Part shown: positions 6,273 to 13,383 of the stretch, piece after piece
Layout: each line of letters begins with the position of its first letter
How positions within the stretch are numbered: the stretch's first letter is position 1
From: an uncultured Lachnospiraceae bacterium
GTDB lineage: Bacteria > Bacillota > Clostridia > Lachnospirales > Lachnospiraceae
DNA length: 30,143 nt
Direction: 5' to 3'
NCBI GenBank assembly: GCA_947589175.1
Contig: CANPZR010000006.1
Span: 1 to 30,143 of the forward strand
Position numbers and translations under genes: made by a program
The notes under the pieces: generated by a model
Seen by the model: only the letters and a program-made list of their open reading frames with translations
Database searches by the model: none
Told to the model about the DNA's origin: nothing

Positions 6273-7186
6273 TCCCAAAGCACGCTCCCTTTCCCGTCGC
6301 AGACGGCCCGGACATTTCCGGGGCTTTCCCGGTCTCCCAGAAAAACCATCCTCTCGAATAAATTCATCTCCATAATCTCCCTCAAAAACGGATTTTCCCT
6401 CAACTGCCGCAGAGAAGTCCCATGAGCCGTAGCCAGAATAGCGCACCCTCCGGCACGGGCCGCCGTCAGCGCCTCGGCGTCCCCCAGAGAGCCAATCTCA
6501 TCCACGGCGATTACCTCCGGAGACATGGATCGCAGCATCATAAAAATCCCCGCTCTCTTCTCACAGGCGTCCATCACGTCGCAGTGCGCGCCCAGATCCC
6601 TCTGGGGAACCCCCCTGTAACATCCGGCAATCTCCGACCGCTCATCCACCACCGAAACCCTCAGAGCCGGCATCCGCTCCCAGCCGGACGCCGTCTGCCT
6701 CACGACGTCCCGCAGAAGCGTAGTCTTTCCTCCTCCCGGCGCCGATGCGATTAACGTCGGCAGAATCCTTCCCTCCTCTGCCAGCCAGGGCATGACAGAG
6801 GAGGCGCAGCCCCGGATTTCGTGGGAGACGCGGATATTGAGAAACGCGATATCCCGCACCGTCTTTACCTCCCCCCTCTCCATAACCGTTTTTCCCGCTA
6901 CTCCCACCCGGTGCCCTCCCGGTATAGTGAGGAACCCTTTCCGTATCTCTTCCTCAAAGGCATATAGGGAATACCGGCTGATGTACTCGATGGCCTCCCG
7001 CACTTCCCGCTCCGAAGCCGGTTCCGTCCCCGGATCCGGCAATAACCGCTTCCCCGCAGCCAGAATCGTTACCGGCCTCCCGCAGCGAATCTGTATTTCC
7101 TGGAGATTGTCCCAGTTTTTTACCGCGCGCTCCAGCATGCCCCGGATTCTCGCCGGCAGGACACGCAAAATCTCATCCCGTATCAA
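6269..7186 (-). CDS. spoIIIAA: Stage III sporulation protein AA, secretion-type ATPase
   Basis: SpoIIIAA is the cytoplasmic ATPase of the SpoIIIA complex, related to type II/IV secretion ATPases. Counted from the chosen start, Walker A is SAPGGGKTTLLRD (Lys about 154) and Walker B is EVIAVDEIGSLGD (Asp-Glu about 229-230). A conserved SRYSLYAFEEEIRKGFLTIP block and GGHRVGVAGK precede them. The start is set at the TTG at 7186, giving 305 residues (B. subtilis: 307), because AGGGGGTGA lies just upstream and a sigma-E-like promoter ends at 7211. The frame runs open to an ATG at 7345, but that would start upstream of the promoter. A GTG at 7195 overlaps the ribosome site. Confidence 0.93.
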   Translation of the reverse strand: MIRDEILRVLPARIRGMLERAVKNWDNLQEIQIRCGRPVTILAAGKRLLPDPGTEPASEREVREAIEYISRYSLYAFEEEIRKGFLTIPGGHRVGVAGKTVMERGEVKTVRDIAFLNIRVSHEIRGCASSVMPWLAEEGRILPTLIASAPGGGKTTLLRDVVRQTASGWERMPALRVSVVDERSEIAGCYRGVPQRDLGAHCDVMDACEKRAGIFMMLRSMSPEVIAVDEIGSLGDAEALTAARAGGCAILATAHGTSLRQLRENPFLREIMEMNLFERMVFLGDRESPGNVRAVCDGKGSVLWE

Positions 7187-7210
7187 CTCTCTCACCCCCT
7201 GGCTTGTTAC

Positions 7211-7238
7211 AATATATGCCTGTCCCTGTTTTATATTC
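7211..7238 (-). promoter_or_regulatory. Sigma-E-like promoter of the spoIIIA operon
   Basis: On the minus strand, GAATATA (7238-7232), 13 bases, then CATATATT (7218-7211) resembles the mother-cell sigma-E pattern (KMATAWW and CATACANT). Transcription would begin near 7204, a few bases before the AGGGGGTGA ribosome site of spoIIIAA. Sigma-E control of spoIIIA is known in Bacillus; here it is inferred from the motif. Confidence 0.65.
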
Positions 7239-7239
7239 C

Positions 7240-7268
7240 TTGAAAAGGAAAAATATTTATGATATGAT
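7240..7268 (+). promoter_or_regulatory. Sigma-A-like promoter of aroE
   Basis: TTGAAA (7240-7245), a 17-base spacer and TATGAT (7263-7268) precede aroE by about 110 bases. It lies back to back with the sigma-E-like promoter of spoIIIA, one base separating the two elements. The leader from about 7275 to 7379 shows no convincing riboswitch or attenuator. GGGAGGT at 7369-7375 is the ribosome site. Confidence 0.65.
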
Positions 7269-7379
7269 ACCAAAAGAACGCCCGTACAAAAAGAAAATAA
7301 GCGGCAGGCCGGGGCGTTCAAAGCACGGAAGCATTCATTTATCACCGTTTGTTTTTAAATAAAATATAGGGAGGTACCT

Positions 7380-8138
7380 ATGGAATACGGACTGATCGGA
7401 GAAAAGCTGGGACACAGCTACTCCAAGGAAATACACGAGCAGTTGGCAGACTATGAATACGAGCTGTGCCCGCTGACTCGGGAAGAATTTCCAGAATTTA
7501 TGAAAAAAAGAGAATTTAAGGCTATCAATGTGACGATTCCCTACAAGCAGGACGTCATCCCCTATCTGGAAGACATGGACGATGGAGCCCGCTCTATCGG
7601 AGCTGTCAACACCATCGTCAACCGAGAGGGAAAGCTCTACGGCTACAACACCGACATGCCGGGATTTATTTATATGATGAGGGCTAACAACATCTGTCCC
7701 GCAGGGAAAAAGGCGGTGGTACTCGGCAACGGCGGCGCCTCCCAGGCCATTAAGGCGGCGCTCCTGCAGGAAGGAGTATCAGAGCTTGTCATAGTGGGAC
7801 ACCGCGTCATGAAAGAGGGCGTCATTACCTATGAAGAGTGCTTTGAGAAGCACGCCGACGCCCGGATTATCGTCAATACAAGCCCGGTGGGCATGTATCC
7901 GGACGTGGACTCCTCGCCGGTAGATCTCACGCGGTTCCCCGAGGCGGAAGCAGTTCTTGATATCATATACAATCCCATCACCACCCGCTTGACCGCTCAG
8001 GCAAGAAGCCTTGGCATGACCGGAGTCACCGGGCTGGAGATGCTGATTGCCCAGGCCAAGTACGCTGTGGAAATCTTTCTGAACACGAAAATACCGGAAT
8101 CTGAAATTGACCGAATCTACCGGCAGATGATTGACTGA
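7380..8138 (+). CDS. aroE: Shikimate dehydrogenase (NADP+)
   Basis: AroE reduces 3-dehydroshikimate to shikimate in the aromatic amino acid pathway, in the cytoplasm. The 252-residue protein has the substrate-binding start GEKLGHSYSKEIHE, the catalytic lysine motif NVTIPYKQDV (Lys 56), GAVNTIV, the catalytic aspartate in GYNTDMPGF (Asp 92), and the nucleotide loop VLGNGGASQA (about 115-124). NTSPVGMYPD and the C-terminal GLEMLIAQAKYAVEIFL complete the family pattern. It is slightly shorter than the usual 270-290 residues. The ATG at 7380 follows GGGAGGT. It stands alone on the plus strand between the sporulation operon and the polysaccharide locus, and ends before a strong terminator. Confidence 0.95.
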   Translation: MEYGLIGEKLGHSYSKEIHEQLADYEYELCPLTREEFPEFMKKREFKAINVTIPYKQDVIPYLEDMDDGARSIGAVNTIVNREGKLYGYNTDMPGFIYMMRANNICPAGKKAVVLGNGGASQAIKAALLQEGVSELVIVGHRVMKEGVITYEECFEKHADARIIVNTSPVGMYPDVDSSPVDLTRFPEAEAVLDIIYNPITTRLTAQARSLGMTGVTGLEMLIAQAKYAVEIFLNTKIPESEIDRIYRQMID

Positions 8139-8185
8139 AAACTGTCCCTGCGCGACATCATGACATAAAGCCTGTGGGCGCACAA

Positions 8186-8218
8186 AAAACAGGAAACCGA
8201 AAATCGGTTTCCTGTTTT
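8186..8218. terminator. Bidirectional terminator between aroE and the LamG gene
   Basis: A perfect 15-bp stem, AAAACAGGAAACCGA (8186-8200) with TCGGTTTCCTGTTTT (8204-8218) around an AAA loop, has T-rich ends on both strands. It lies between the convergent aroE (ends 8138) and the LamG gene (ends 8255) and can serve both. Confidence 0.9.
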
Positions 8219-8254
8219 CATTTCTAAATCTTTCAAGATGAAGTGATGTTTTGA

Positions 8255-9160
8255 TTATTTAACGCTAGCATACAGCTTCTTAACCTGCTTAGCGGTCAGA
8301 GCCTTGTTCCAGAGCATTACATCGTCGTAGTAGCCCTTGAACGGAACATCCCATGCATTGATGCCAAGGAAGAAGAGGTTGCTGTTAGTCATAGCAGTCT
8401 TAACTACAGCGCCGTTTCCAAACAGCTTGCCGTTTACATAAGTCCAGCCATGATATCCCTCATAGTAGCCCTCTACGCCTTCCTCGCCATATGGGCAGGT
8501 ATCTTTTGCATCAACAACCAGTGTGATATGTACCCACTTGTTCGGCAGTACAGCAGCTGCGTTCTTGTCGTCGCCGGAGAATACCCACTCGCCGTCAGCG
8601 TTCTGATAGCCGTACCACGGGAATCCAAGCTCTTTCTCATTCTTCATAGCATGAGACCAGATAACCGGAGACATAGTGTTTCCGGATGTTGCCCAGTCGT
8701 CGCCGCTTCGTGTAATGGATACCCAGTTGCAGTTCTTCGGATCAACAATCTTGTTGCCTGTGAAGAATACCGGCTGGAACTGGGGAAGGGAGTTGACGGA
8801 CTTAACCCAGAATGCCACGGTCCAGGACTTGCTTCCCAGCTTAACGCCCTTCAGCTGTGCGCCGTAAGAGGAGCTTCTGTCAAGGTAGAGAGCCTTCTTG
8901 TTTTTGCCCTTCACGTATTTCAGCTTAACTTTCTTGGCGTTCTTAGTTTCCGGGAGCACACCGTTATCCATATCCTTTGCCTGATAAGCGTCTGTGTCGT
9001 CCTTACGCGCTACGGCTACCACATTCTTATTTGCCTTGTTCATGTTGAATGTGTACTTTGCCTTCGGCACTTTGGCGGCAGCGGATGCGTCCGGCGCTAC
9101 AACTAACGTGCTGGCAACCAGAGCTACAGCCATAACACCACATAAAAATCTTTTCATCAT
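8255..9160 (-). CDS. Secreted LamG/concanavalin A-like domain protein
   Basis: This 301-residue protein has a signal peptide (MKRFLCGVMAVALVASTLVV, likely cut after ASA near residue 27) and then one LamG-type beta-sandwich of the Laminin_G_3 kind. Family features include the early strand KKALYLDRSSSYGAQLKGV, WTVAFWVK, the mid-domain LPNKWVHITLVVD, the near-terminal LFFLGINAWDVPFKGYYDDV, and LWNKALTAKQVKKLYAS. No catalytic motif, sortase signal or lipobox is seen, so it is probably a free or loosely attached carbohydrate-binding protein. It has a near-consensus promoter and a GGAGG site, so it may be highly expressed. Its neighbours suggest arabinan or arabinoxylan as ligand. A catalytic role in a lectin-like lyase or glucanase family cannot be ruled out. 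Confidence 0.82.
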   Translation of the reverse strand: MMKRFLCGVMAVALVASTLVVAPDASAAAKVPKAKYTFNMNKANKNVVAVARKDDTDAYQAKDMDNGVLPETKNAKKVKLKYVKGKNKKALYLDRSSSYGAQLKGVKLGSKSWTVAFWVKSVNSLPQFQPVFFTGNKIVDPKNCNWVSITRSGDDWATSGNTMSPVIWSHAMKNEKELGFPWYGYQNADGEWVFSGDDKNAAAVLPNKWVHITLVVDAKDTCPYGEEGVEGYYEGYHGWTYVNGKLFGNGAVVKTAMTNSNLFFLGINAWDVPFKGYYDDVMLWNKALTAKQVKKLYASVK

Positions 9161-9202
9161 TTCTTAATTCCTCCTTTTTTTGTTTGAAAGATTTGTAAAA
9201 TC

Positions 9203-9231
9203 ATTGTACCACCTGGCTTTTCCTTTGTCAA
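9203..9231 (-). promoter_or_regulatory. Strong sigma-A-like promoter of the LamG gene
   Basis: On the minus strand TTGACA (9231-9226), 17 bases and TACAAT (9208-9203) form a near-perfect promoter. The start site would be near 9196, giving a short leader with GGAGG before the ATG at 9160. Confidence 0.85.
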
Positions 9232-9240
9232 TACTGTCAA

Positions 9241-9270
9241 AGAAATTTGTGCCTGAATCAAGAAATTTGT
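9241..9270 (-). promoter_or_regulatory. Direct repeat upstream of the LamG promoter, possible activator site
   Basis: ACAAATTTCT (minus strand) occurs at 9250-9241 and again at 9270-9261, exactly 20 bp apart, just upstream of the -35 box. Two half-sites about two helical turns apart next to a -35 box are typical of AraC-type activators. No regulator gene is in the window, so this is a hypothesis. Confidence 0.45.
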
Positions 9271-9321
9271 AAACTTTTAACATAATTTTACCCGATTTGT
9301 GACACAATCCGTCCCGGCCCG

Positions 9322-11463
9322 TTATTTTACCTTTGCCTGCACCGACGTGTACGCGCTGTATCGCTTCTCTCCGTTCACTTTTACGTAGGAGCGGATGTGG
9401 AAATAATACTTCTTGCCCTTTTTCAGCTTTTTCGATGAACAGGTATAGGACGCCTTCTTTACGGACTGCTTCTTGGTTCCCAGCTTATTGTGCTGGCTCT
9501 TCTTCGCGCCGTAGCTGATCTCGTAGCCGGCGCACGCCGCCGTTTTCCAGGATACGGACACCTTGACCTTTTTCTTCTTTTTCACCGTCTTGGCCGTGGC
9601 GCTAAGCCCCTTCACCCTGGCGGGAGCCGCCACGATCACAACCGGAACCGTAGATGTCTTTGTCACGCTTCCCTCCGTATAGGTGACCGTGAGCGTCTTC
9701 GTCCCGGCGGTCTTCGTGTCCACCGCGTCCGCGTCGCTGGTGTAGCCCGTCACCTCTTTGCTCTTCCCGTTGGCATAGAGCGCCGTCACCACCGCGTTTT
9801 TCGCATTCACCTTCGTCCCCTGCAGAAATTCGTTTTTGTCCATTGTCACCGCGATGGATCGCAGGGAGGCGTCATTTTCATCCGCATTCATGTAAAAAGT
9901 GGCCGCTACGGCGTCGCTTCCGTCCGTCACGGCGAGAACGCCGTTCACAATGGTGAGGTAGCGCCCCGGATAGGCCGCGCTCTCAAAGGATACGCCCTTG
10001 GCGTCCGCCAGTCCCTGCACGCTGTGGAGCGTCTGCTTTTTCGCCGTGTCCGCCGATCCGTCCGCATCCTGCGCCAGCGTCACGTCCGTCTCGGAATTTA
10101 CCGTCAGGTACAGCCCCGGCTTATTCTCCGACTGAATGGATACAAGCGCCGCGTTGGCCGGATCCGACTTGCCCTCCGTGAGCACCCACTGGGCGTCCGC
10201 CTCTTCCGTTCCCAGCCCCGCGCCCACCTTTACGGCCGTGTAGGGATAGCGGGAATCCGAACTGGAATTTACAAAGGTCTCATGGGACAGAAGCTTCCCC
10301 GAATTGGTGCAGATTGCGGTCTTTGTTCCGTTAATGCCCGCCGCCGTCTCCGGGATTTCCTTTACGCTTCCGTCCTCCTCGAACACCACTTCCGCGATGC
10401 AGGCGACGCGCCGGAACCCGCTTCCTCCCGGCAGGGATCCGTTATGATAAATAAAATAGGTTTTTCCGTTGAAATCAAACACGGCCATATGGTTGGTGTT
10501 GGAGGTGGCCGCAGGCGGCATCAGCACTTTCCCGAACGTCCACTCGCCGCTCATCAGATCGTCGGTGGTGGCGTAGGCCATCTGCTCCCGCCAGCCAAAG
10601 GCGTAAAAGAGATAGTACGGCCCAGTGGGATTGCCCTGAGCGTCCTTTCTCCGGTAGAGCCACGGCGCCTCGGTAAAGGAGCGGACTCCCAGCTTGCTGC
10701 CGGTGTCCCCGATAATGTCCGCCGACTCTCCCGGCGCTCCCGCCGTGATCTTGCCGTCTCCGTTTATATCCTTCACGGAGATCATGTCCTCGTTCAGCTC
10801 GCAGACATAGAACTTGCCGTTGCCCCACGCCAGGTAGCGGTGCTCCTGGCCATCCGCGCCTTTTTCCACCCAGACCGTGGGATCGATATCGTTCCATCCG
10901 CTGCTCTCAGGCGTCGTCAGCGTTCCCTTTACAAGAGGCTGTCCGATATCCTCAAAAGGCCCCGTGGGAGATTCCGACACCGCCACGCCGATGGACTGCT
11001 TGCCCTCCGAGGTGGCGTCCCAGGTACAGTAGTAAAAATAGTACTTGTCCTTTTTATCCTTTGGATCGTAGTGCTTTTCCATCTGGGCTGCCCACGCGTC
11101 CTTGCCGGTATCCGCCCAGGTGATGGATTTCTTGTCCGCGCCCATGATGACGCCCTCGTAGTTCCAGCTTTTCAGATCCTTCGTGGAATAGCAGATCCAC
11201 TCTGTGATGTCATAGGCCTCCGTCTTCGCCACGTCGTGGCCGGTGTACAGATAGACCGTGTCCCCGTCCACCAAAACCGACGGGTCGCCGCCGTAGATCC
11301 GGTTCCCCTGGGCGTCGCTCCCCCCAATGGGATTCTGTCCCACGCTCTTTTCCAGTTGCACGTCCGCCGTAGCTTCCGCCGCCCGCGCCTCAGGCAGGGC
11401 CGGAATCACCGGCAGGGCCAGGACTGCCGCCAGCAGTCCCGCCAAAAGTCTTTTTCTCAGCAT
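9322..11463 (-). CDS. Secreted GH43 arabinofuranosidase/xylosidase-type enzyme with CBM42-like, Ig-like and Fn3-like domains
   Basis: This 713-residue extracellular glycoside hydrolase starts with a signal peptide (about residues 1-29). The GH43 five-bladed propeller (about 45-375) shows the base in GGDPSVLVDG (Asp 60), the pKa-tuning residue in DIDPTVW (Asp 194), the acid in FTEAPWLY (Glu 265) and a conserved NHMAVFDF (His 325). Residues about 385-527 resemble an AbfB/CBM42 beta-trefoil (KPGLYLTV, SFESAAYPGRYLTI). An Ig-like domain (about 533-612) and a Lys-rich Fn3-like domain (614-713) follow. A DINGDGKIT loop lies inside the catalytic domain. It is a close paralogue of the lipoprotein encoded 24 bases upstream, and the two probably share one transcript. 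Arabinose-containing side chains are the likely substrate; exact specificity is unknown. Confidence 0.88.
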   Translation of the reverse strand: MLRKRLLAGLLAAVLALPVIPALPEARAAEATADVQLEKSVGQNPIGGSDAQGNRIYGGDPSVLVDGDTVYLYTGHDVAKTEAYDITEWICYSTKDLKSWNYEGVIMGADKKSITWADTGKDAWAAQMEKHYDPKDKKDKYYFYYCTWDATSEGKQSIGVAVSESPTGPFEDIGQPLVKGTLTTPESSGWNDIDPTVWVEKGADGQEHRYLAWGNGKFYVCELNEDMISVKDINGDGKITAGAPGESADIIGDTGSKLGVRSFTEAPWLYRRKDAQGNPTGPYYLFYAFGWREQMAYATTDDLMSGEWTFGKVLMPPAATSNTNHMAVFDFNGKTYFIYHNGSLPGGSGFRRVACIAEVVFEEDGSVKEIPETAAGINGTKTAICTNSGKLLSHETFVNSSSDSRYPYTAVKVGAGLGTEEADAQWVLTEGKSDPANAALVSIQSENKPGLYLTVNSETDVTLAQDADGSADTAKKQTLHSVQGLADAKGVSFESAAYPGRYLTIVNGVLAVTDGSDAVAATFYMNADENDASLRSIAVTMDKNEFLQGTKVNAKNAVVTALYANGKSKEVTGYTSDADAVDTKTAGTKTLTVTYTEGSVTKTSTVPVVIVAAPARVKGLSATAKTVKKKKKVKVSVSWKTAACAGYEISYGAKKSQHNKLGTKKQSVKKASYTCSSKKLKKGKKYYFHIRSYVKVNGEKRYSAYTSVQAKVK

Positions 11464-11487
11464 AATGCTTCCTCCTTTTATGATTTT

Positions 11488-13113
11488 TTACTGCTTAGGA
11501 GCCACAAAGAAAGTGGCCGCCTCTTTCTCGCTGCCGTCCGTCAGGCACAGCTCTCCCTCTTTTATGGTCAGATACTGCCCCGGCTGGGACACGCTCTCAA
11601 AGGAGACGCCGTCCTTGTCCGAGAGCCCCTCCACGGTGTGGAAGGTCTGCTTTTTAAATGTTTCCTCCGACCCGTCCGTATCCTGAGCCAGCGTCGCCGA
11701 CTTGTCGTCGTTGGCCGTGATGTAGAGCCCCGGCTTATTTTCCGCCTGAACCGACACGTAAGCGGGCTTTGAGGGATCCGCCTTGCCCGCCGTGATCACC
11801 CACTCGGCGTCCTCCGGCGTCTCATTAAAATCCACCCCTATTTTTACATCGGCGTAGGGATAAGCGCTGTCCGCGCTGGAGTTTGTAAAATTGGCATGGG
11901 TGAGAAGCGCGTCCTCCGTCGTCCGAATGGAGGATACGGTTCCAAAAAGCCCTGCCGCCGTCTCCGGGATTGCCTGCACGCTGCCGTCCTCGTTAAAATG
12001 CAGCTCCGTAATGCAGGCGGAACGCCGGTATCCGTTGCCCGCCGGCAGAGATCCGTTGTGATATACAAAATAGGTCTTTCCCTTAAAATCAAACACGGCC
12101 ATGTGGTTGGTGTTGGAAGTGGCTGTGGGCGGCATCAGCGTTTCCTTCAGGGTATAATCCCCCGAAATAAGGTCGTCCGTGGTGGAGTAGGCCATCTGCT
12201 CCCGCCAGCCGCTGGCGTGAAAGAGGTAATACGGGCCGTAGTAATTGCCGTTCTCATCCTGTCTGCGGTAGAACCAGGGCGCCTCGGTAAACGCGCTGAC
12301 CTGCCTGGGAAGCACGTCTCCCTCCTCCGGCGTGGCGCCGTAAGTAATCTTCCCGTCGCCGTTTAAATCCTTCACCGAAATCATGTCCTCGTTCAGCTCA
12401 CAGGTGAAAAAGCGGCTGTTGCCCCAGCCCAGATACCGGTGCTCTTCCCCGGACTCGTCCTTCTCCACCCAGATTGTGGGATCGATGTCGTCCCAGTTGC
12501 TGTTCTGCGGATCGGTCAGCGTCCCCTTTACGAGAGGCTCCCCGATGTCCTCAAAGGGTCCCGTCGGGGCGTCCGCCACCGCCACGCCGATGGACTGCTT
12601 GCCCATGGACGTCTTGTCCCAGCTGCAATAATACAGATAGTACTTATCCTTTTTCGCCTCCGGATCGTAGTGCTTTGCCACCTGGGAAGCCCAGGCCGTA
12701 GTGGACGAATTTACCCAGTCCACCTTCATCTGGTTCACCTGCATCACGGATCCCTCGGACTTCCACGTCTTTAAATCCTTCGTAGAATAACACAGATACT
12801 CCCGGATCGTATAGACCGCGTGCTCCACCGCGTTGTCGTCCGACGTGTCGTGGCCGGTATACAGATAGACTGTGTCCCCGTCTACCAATATAGAAGGATC
12901 TCCGCCATAAATCAGCTCCTCCGCCGAGGCGGCGTTCCCCACAATAGGGTTGCCTCCCGTGCTGAGCGAAAGAGCCTTCTCCCCCTCCGCTAACTGGGCC
13001 TGGACCGCCTGATCCTGACTTTCCCCGGATGTCTCTCCCGCGCCGCCGCAGGCGGTCAGCGAAAGAGCCAGCGCCCCCGCGATAATCCCCCTTAAAAATG
13101 CCTTTTTTGCCAT
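11488..13113 (-). CDS. GH43 family lipoprotein (arabinofuranosidase/xylosidase type)
   Basis: This 541-residue GH43 enzyme has a lipobox (ALSLTACGG, Cys 22), so it should be anchored on the outer face of the membrane. Catalytic positions match its paralogue: GGDPSILVDG (Asp 72), DIDPTIW (Asp 211), FTEAPWFY (Glu 277), NHMAVFDF (His 337), with a DLNGDGKIT loop in the same place. The C-terminal 150 residues form the same CBM42-like region (KPGLYITA, SFESVSQPGQYLTI), and the protein ends there without Ig or Fn3 domains. The pair therefore gives one anchored and one released version of the enzyme. The ATG at 13113 follows AAGGAGA. The leader holds 38-bp tandem repeats. Confidence 0.88.
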   Translation of the reverse strand: MAKKAFLRGIIAGALALSLTACGGAGETSGESQDQAVQAQLAEGEKALSLSTGGNPIVGNAASAEELIYGGDPSILVDGDTVYLYTGHDTSDDNAVEHAVYTIREYLCYSTKDLKTWKSEGSVMQVNQMKVDWVNSSTTAWASQVAKHYDPEAKKDKYYLYYCSWDKTSMGKQSIGVAVADAPTGPFEDIGEPLVKGTLTDPQNSNWDDIDPTIWVEKDESGEEHRYLGWGNSRFFTCELNEDMISVKDLNGDGKITYGATPEEGDVLPRQVSAFTEAPWFYRRQDENGNYYGPYYLFHASGWREQMAYSTTDDLISGDYTLKETLMPPTATSNTNHMAVFDFKGKTYFVYHNGSLPAGNGYRRSACITELHFNEDGSVQAIPETAAGLFGTVSSIRTTEDALLTHANFTNSSADSAYPYADVKIGVDFNETPEDAEWVITAGKADPSKPAYVSVQAENKPGLYITANDDKSATLAQDTDGSEETFKKQTFHTVEGLSDKDGVSFESVSQPGQYLTIKEGELCLTDGSEKEAATFFVAPKQ

Positions 13114-13140
13114 TTGCCTTCTCTCCTTTTCTGGCTTGCT

Positions 13141-13254
13141 CGTTGCTTCTGATTGGTTCCTGTTACTTTTGGTTTGCCCGTTGCTTCCGGTTGGTTCCTG
13201 TTACTTTTGGTTTGCCCGTTGCTTCCGGTTTGTTCCTGTCACTTCTTGTTTTTC
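13141..13254. repeat. Three 38-bp tandem repeats upstream of the GH43 lipoprotein gene
   Basis: Units run 13141-13178, 13179-13216 and 13217-13254, with a degenerate fragment after that. The shared plus-strand core is CGTTGCTTC followed by GGTTCCTGTTACTTTTGG; the third copy is more diverged. The array fills most of the gap between the divergent promoters and the lipoprotein start, so it probably lies in its 5' leader. The units abut with no unique spacers, so this is not a CRISPR. Confidence 0.9.
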
Positions 13255-13280
13255 CTGTCGCTTCTGATTAGCCTTCTAAT

Positions 13281-13302
13281 TTGACACAGAATTGACTCAG
13301 AA
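13281..13302 (+). promoter_or_regulatory. Adjacent 11-bp direct repeats upstream of the arabinanase promoter
   Basis: TTGACACAGAA (13281-13291) is followed directly by TTGACTCAGAA (13292-13302), ten of eleven bases identical, one helical turn apart and six bases before the -35 box. This is suggestive of a regulator site. It could also be an alternative -35 region. Confidence 0.35.
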
Positions 13303-13308
13303 ATTCTT

Positions 13309-13337
13309 TTGACATTAAGCCTATCATGAATTATAAT
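13309..13337 (+). promoter_or_regulatory. Consensus sigma-A promoter of the plus-strand GH43 gene
   Basis: TTGACA (13309-13314), 17 bases, TATAAT (13332-13337): a perfect match to the consensus. The start would be near 13344, with AGGAGG at 13371-13376 and the ATG at 13384. Confidence 0.88.
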
Positions 13338-13358
13338 AGATTACATAAAAATATGCAA
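13330..13358 (-). promoter_or_regulatory. Possible divergent promoter of the GH43 lipoprotein gene
   Basis: On the minus strand TTGCAT (13358-13353), 17 bases and TATAAT (13335-13330). The -10 box is good and overlaps the plus-strand -10 box; the -35 box is weak. It would give a leader of about 210 bases that includes the 38-bp repeats. Confidence 0.4.
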
Positions 13359-13383
13359 TAAAAATAAAAAAGGAGGCACATTC

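Noticed and set aside
7187..7345. Long form of SpoIIIAA starting at the ATG at 7345
   Set aside because: The extension contains the sigma-E-like promoter and does not resemble the family. The TTG at 7186 has a strong ribosome site and gives the usual length.
7269..7379. Riboswitch or T-box in the aroE leader
   Set aside because: No conserved T-box sequence, stem pattern or terminator is seen in the roughly 105-base leader.
9261..9285. Catabolite-responsive element (cre) near the LamG gene (TGTAAACTTTTAAC)
   Set aside because: It lacks the central CG and does not match the 3' half of the consensus. No convincing cre site was seen elsewhere in the promoter gaps.
10750..10800. Dockerin domain in the GH43 enzyme
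   Set aside because: Only one calcium-type loop is present, inside the catalytic domain. Dockerins have two repeats and lie at the ends of proteins.
9490..11772. A 760-codon open frame on the plus strand opposite the two GH43 genes
   Set aside because: It is antisense to two well-supported GH43 genes, has an Arg/His-rich composition with no domain pattern, and lacks a ribosome site. It is a by-product of GC-rich codon use.
13141..13254. CRISPR array
   Set aside because: The repeats abut with no unique spacers and there are no cas genes nearby.
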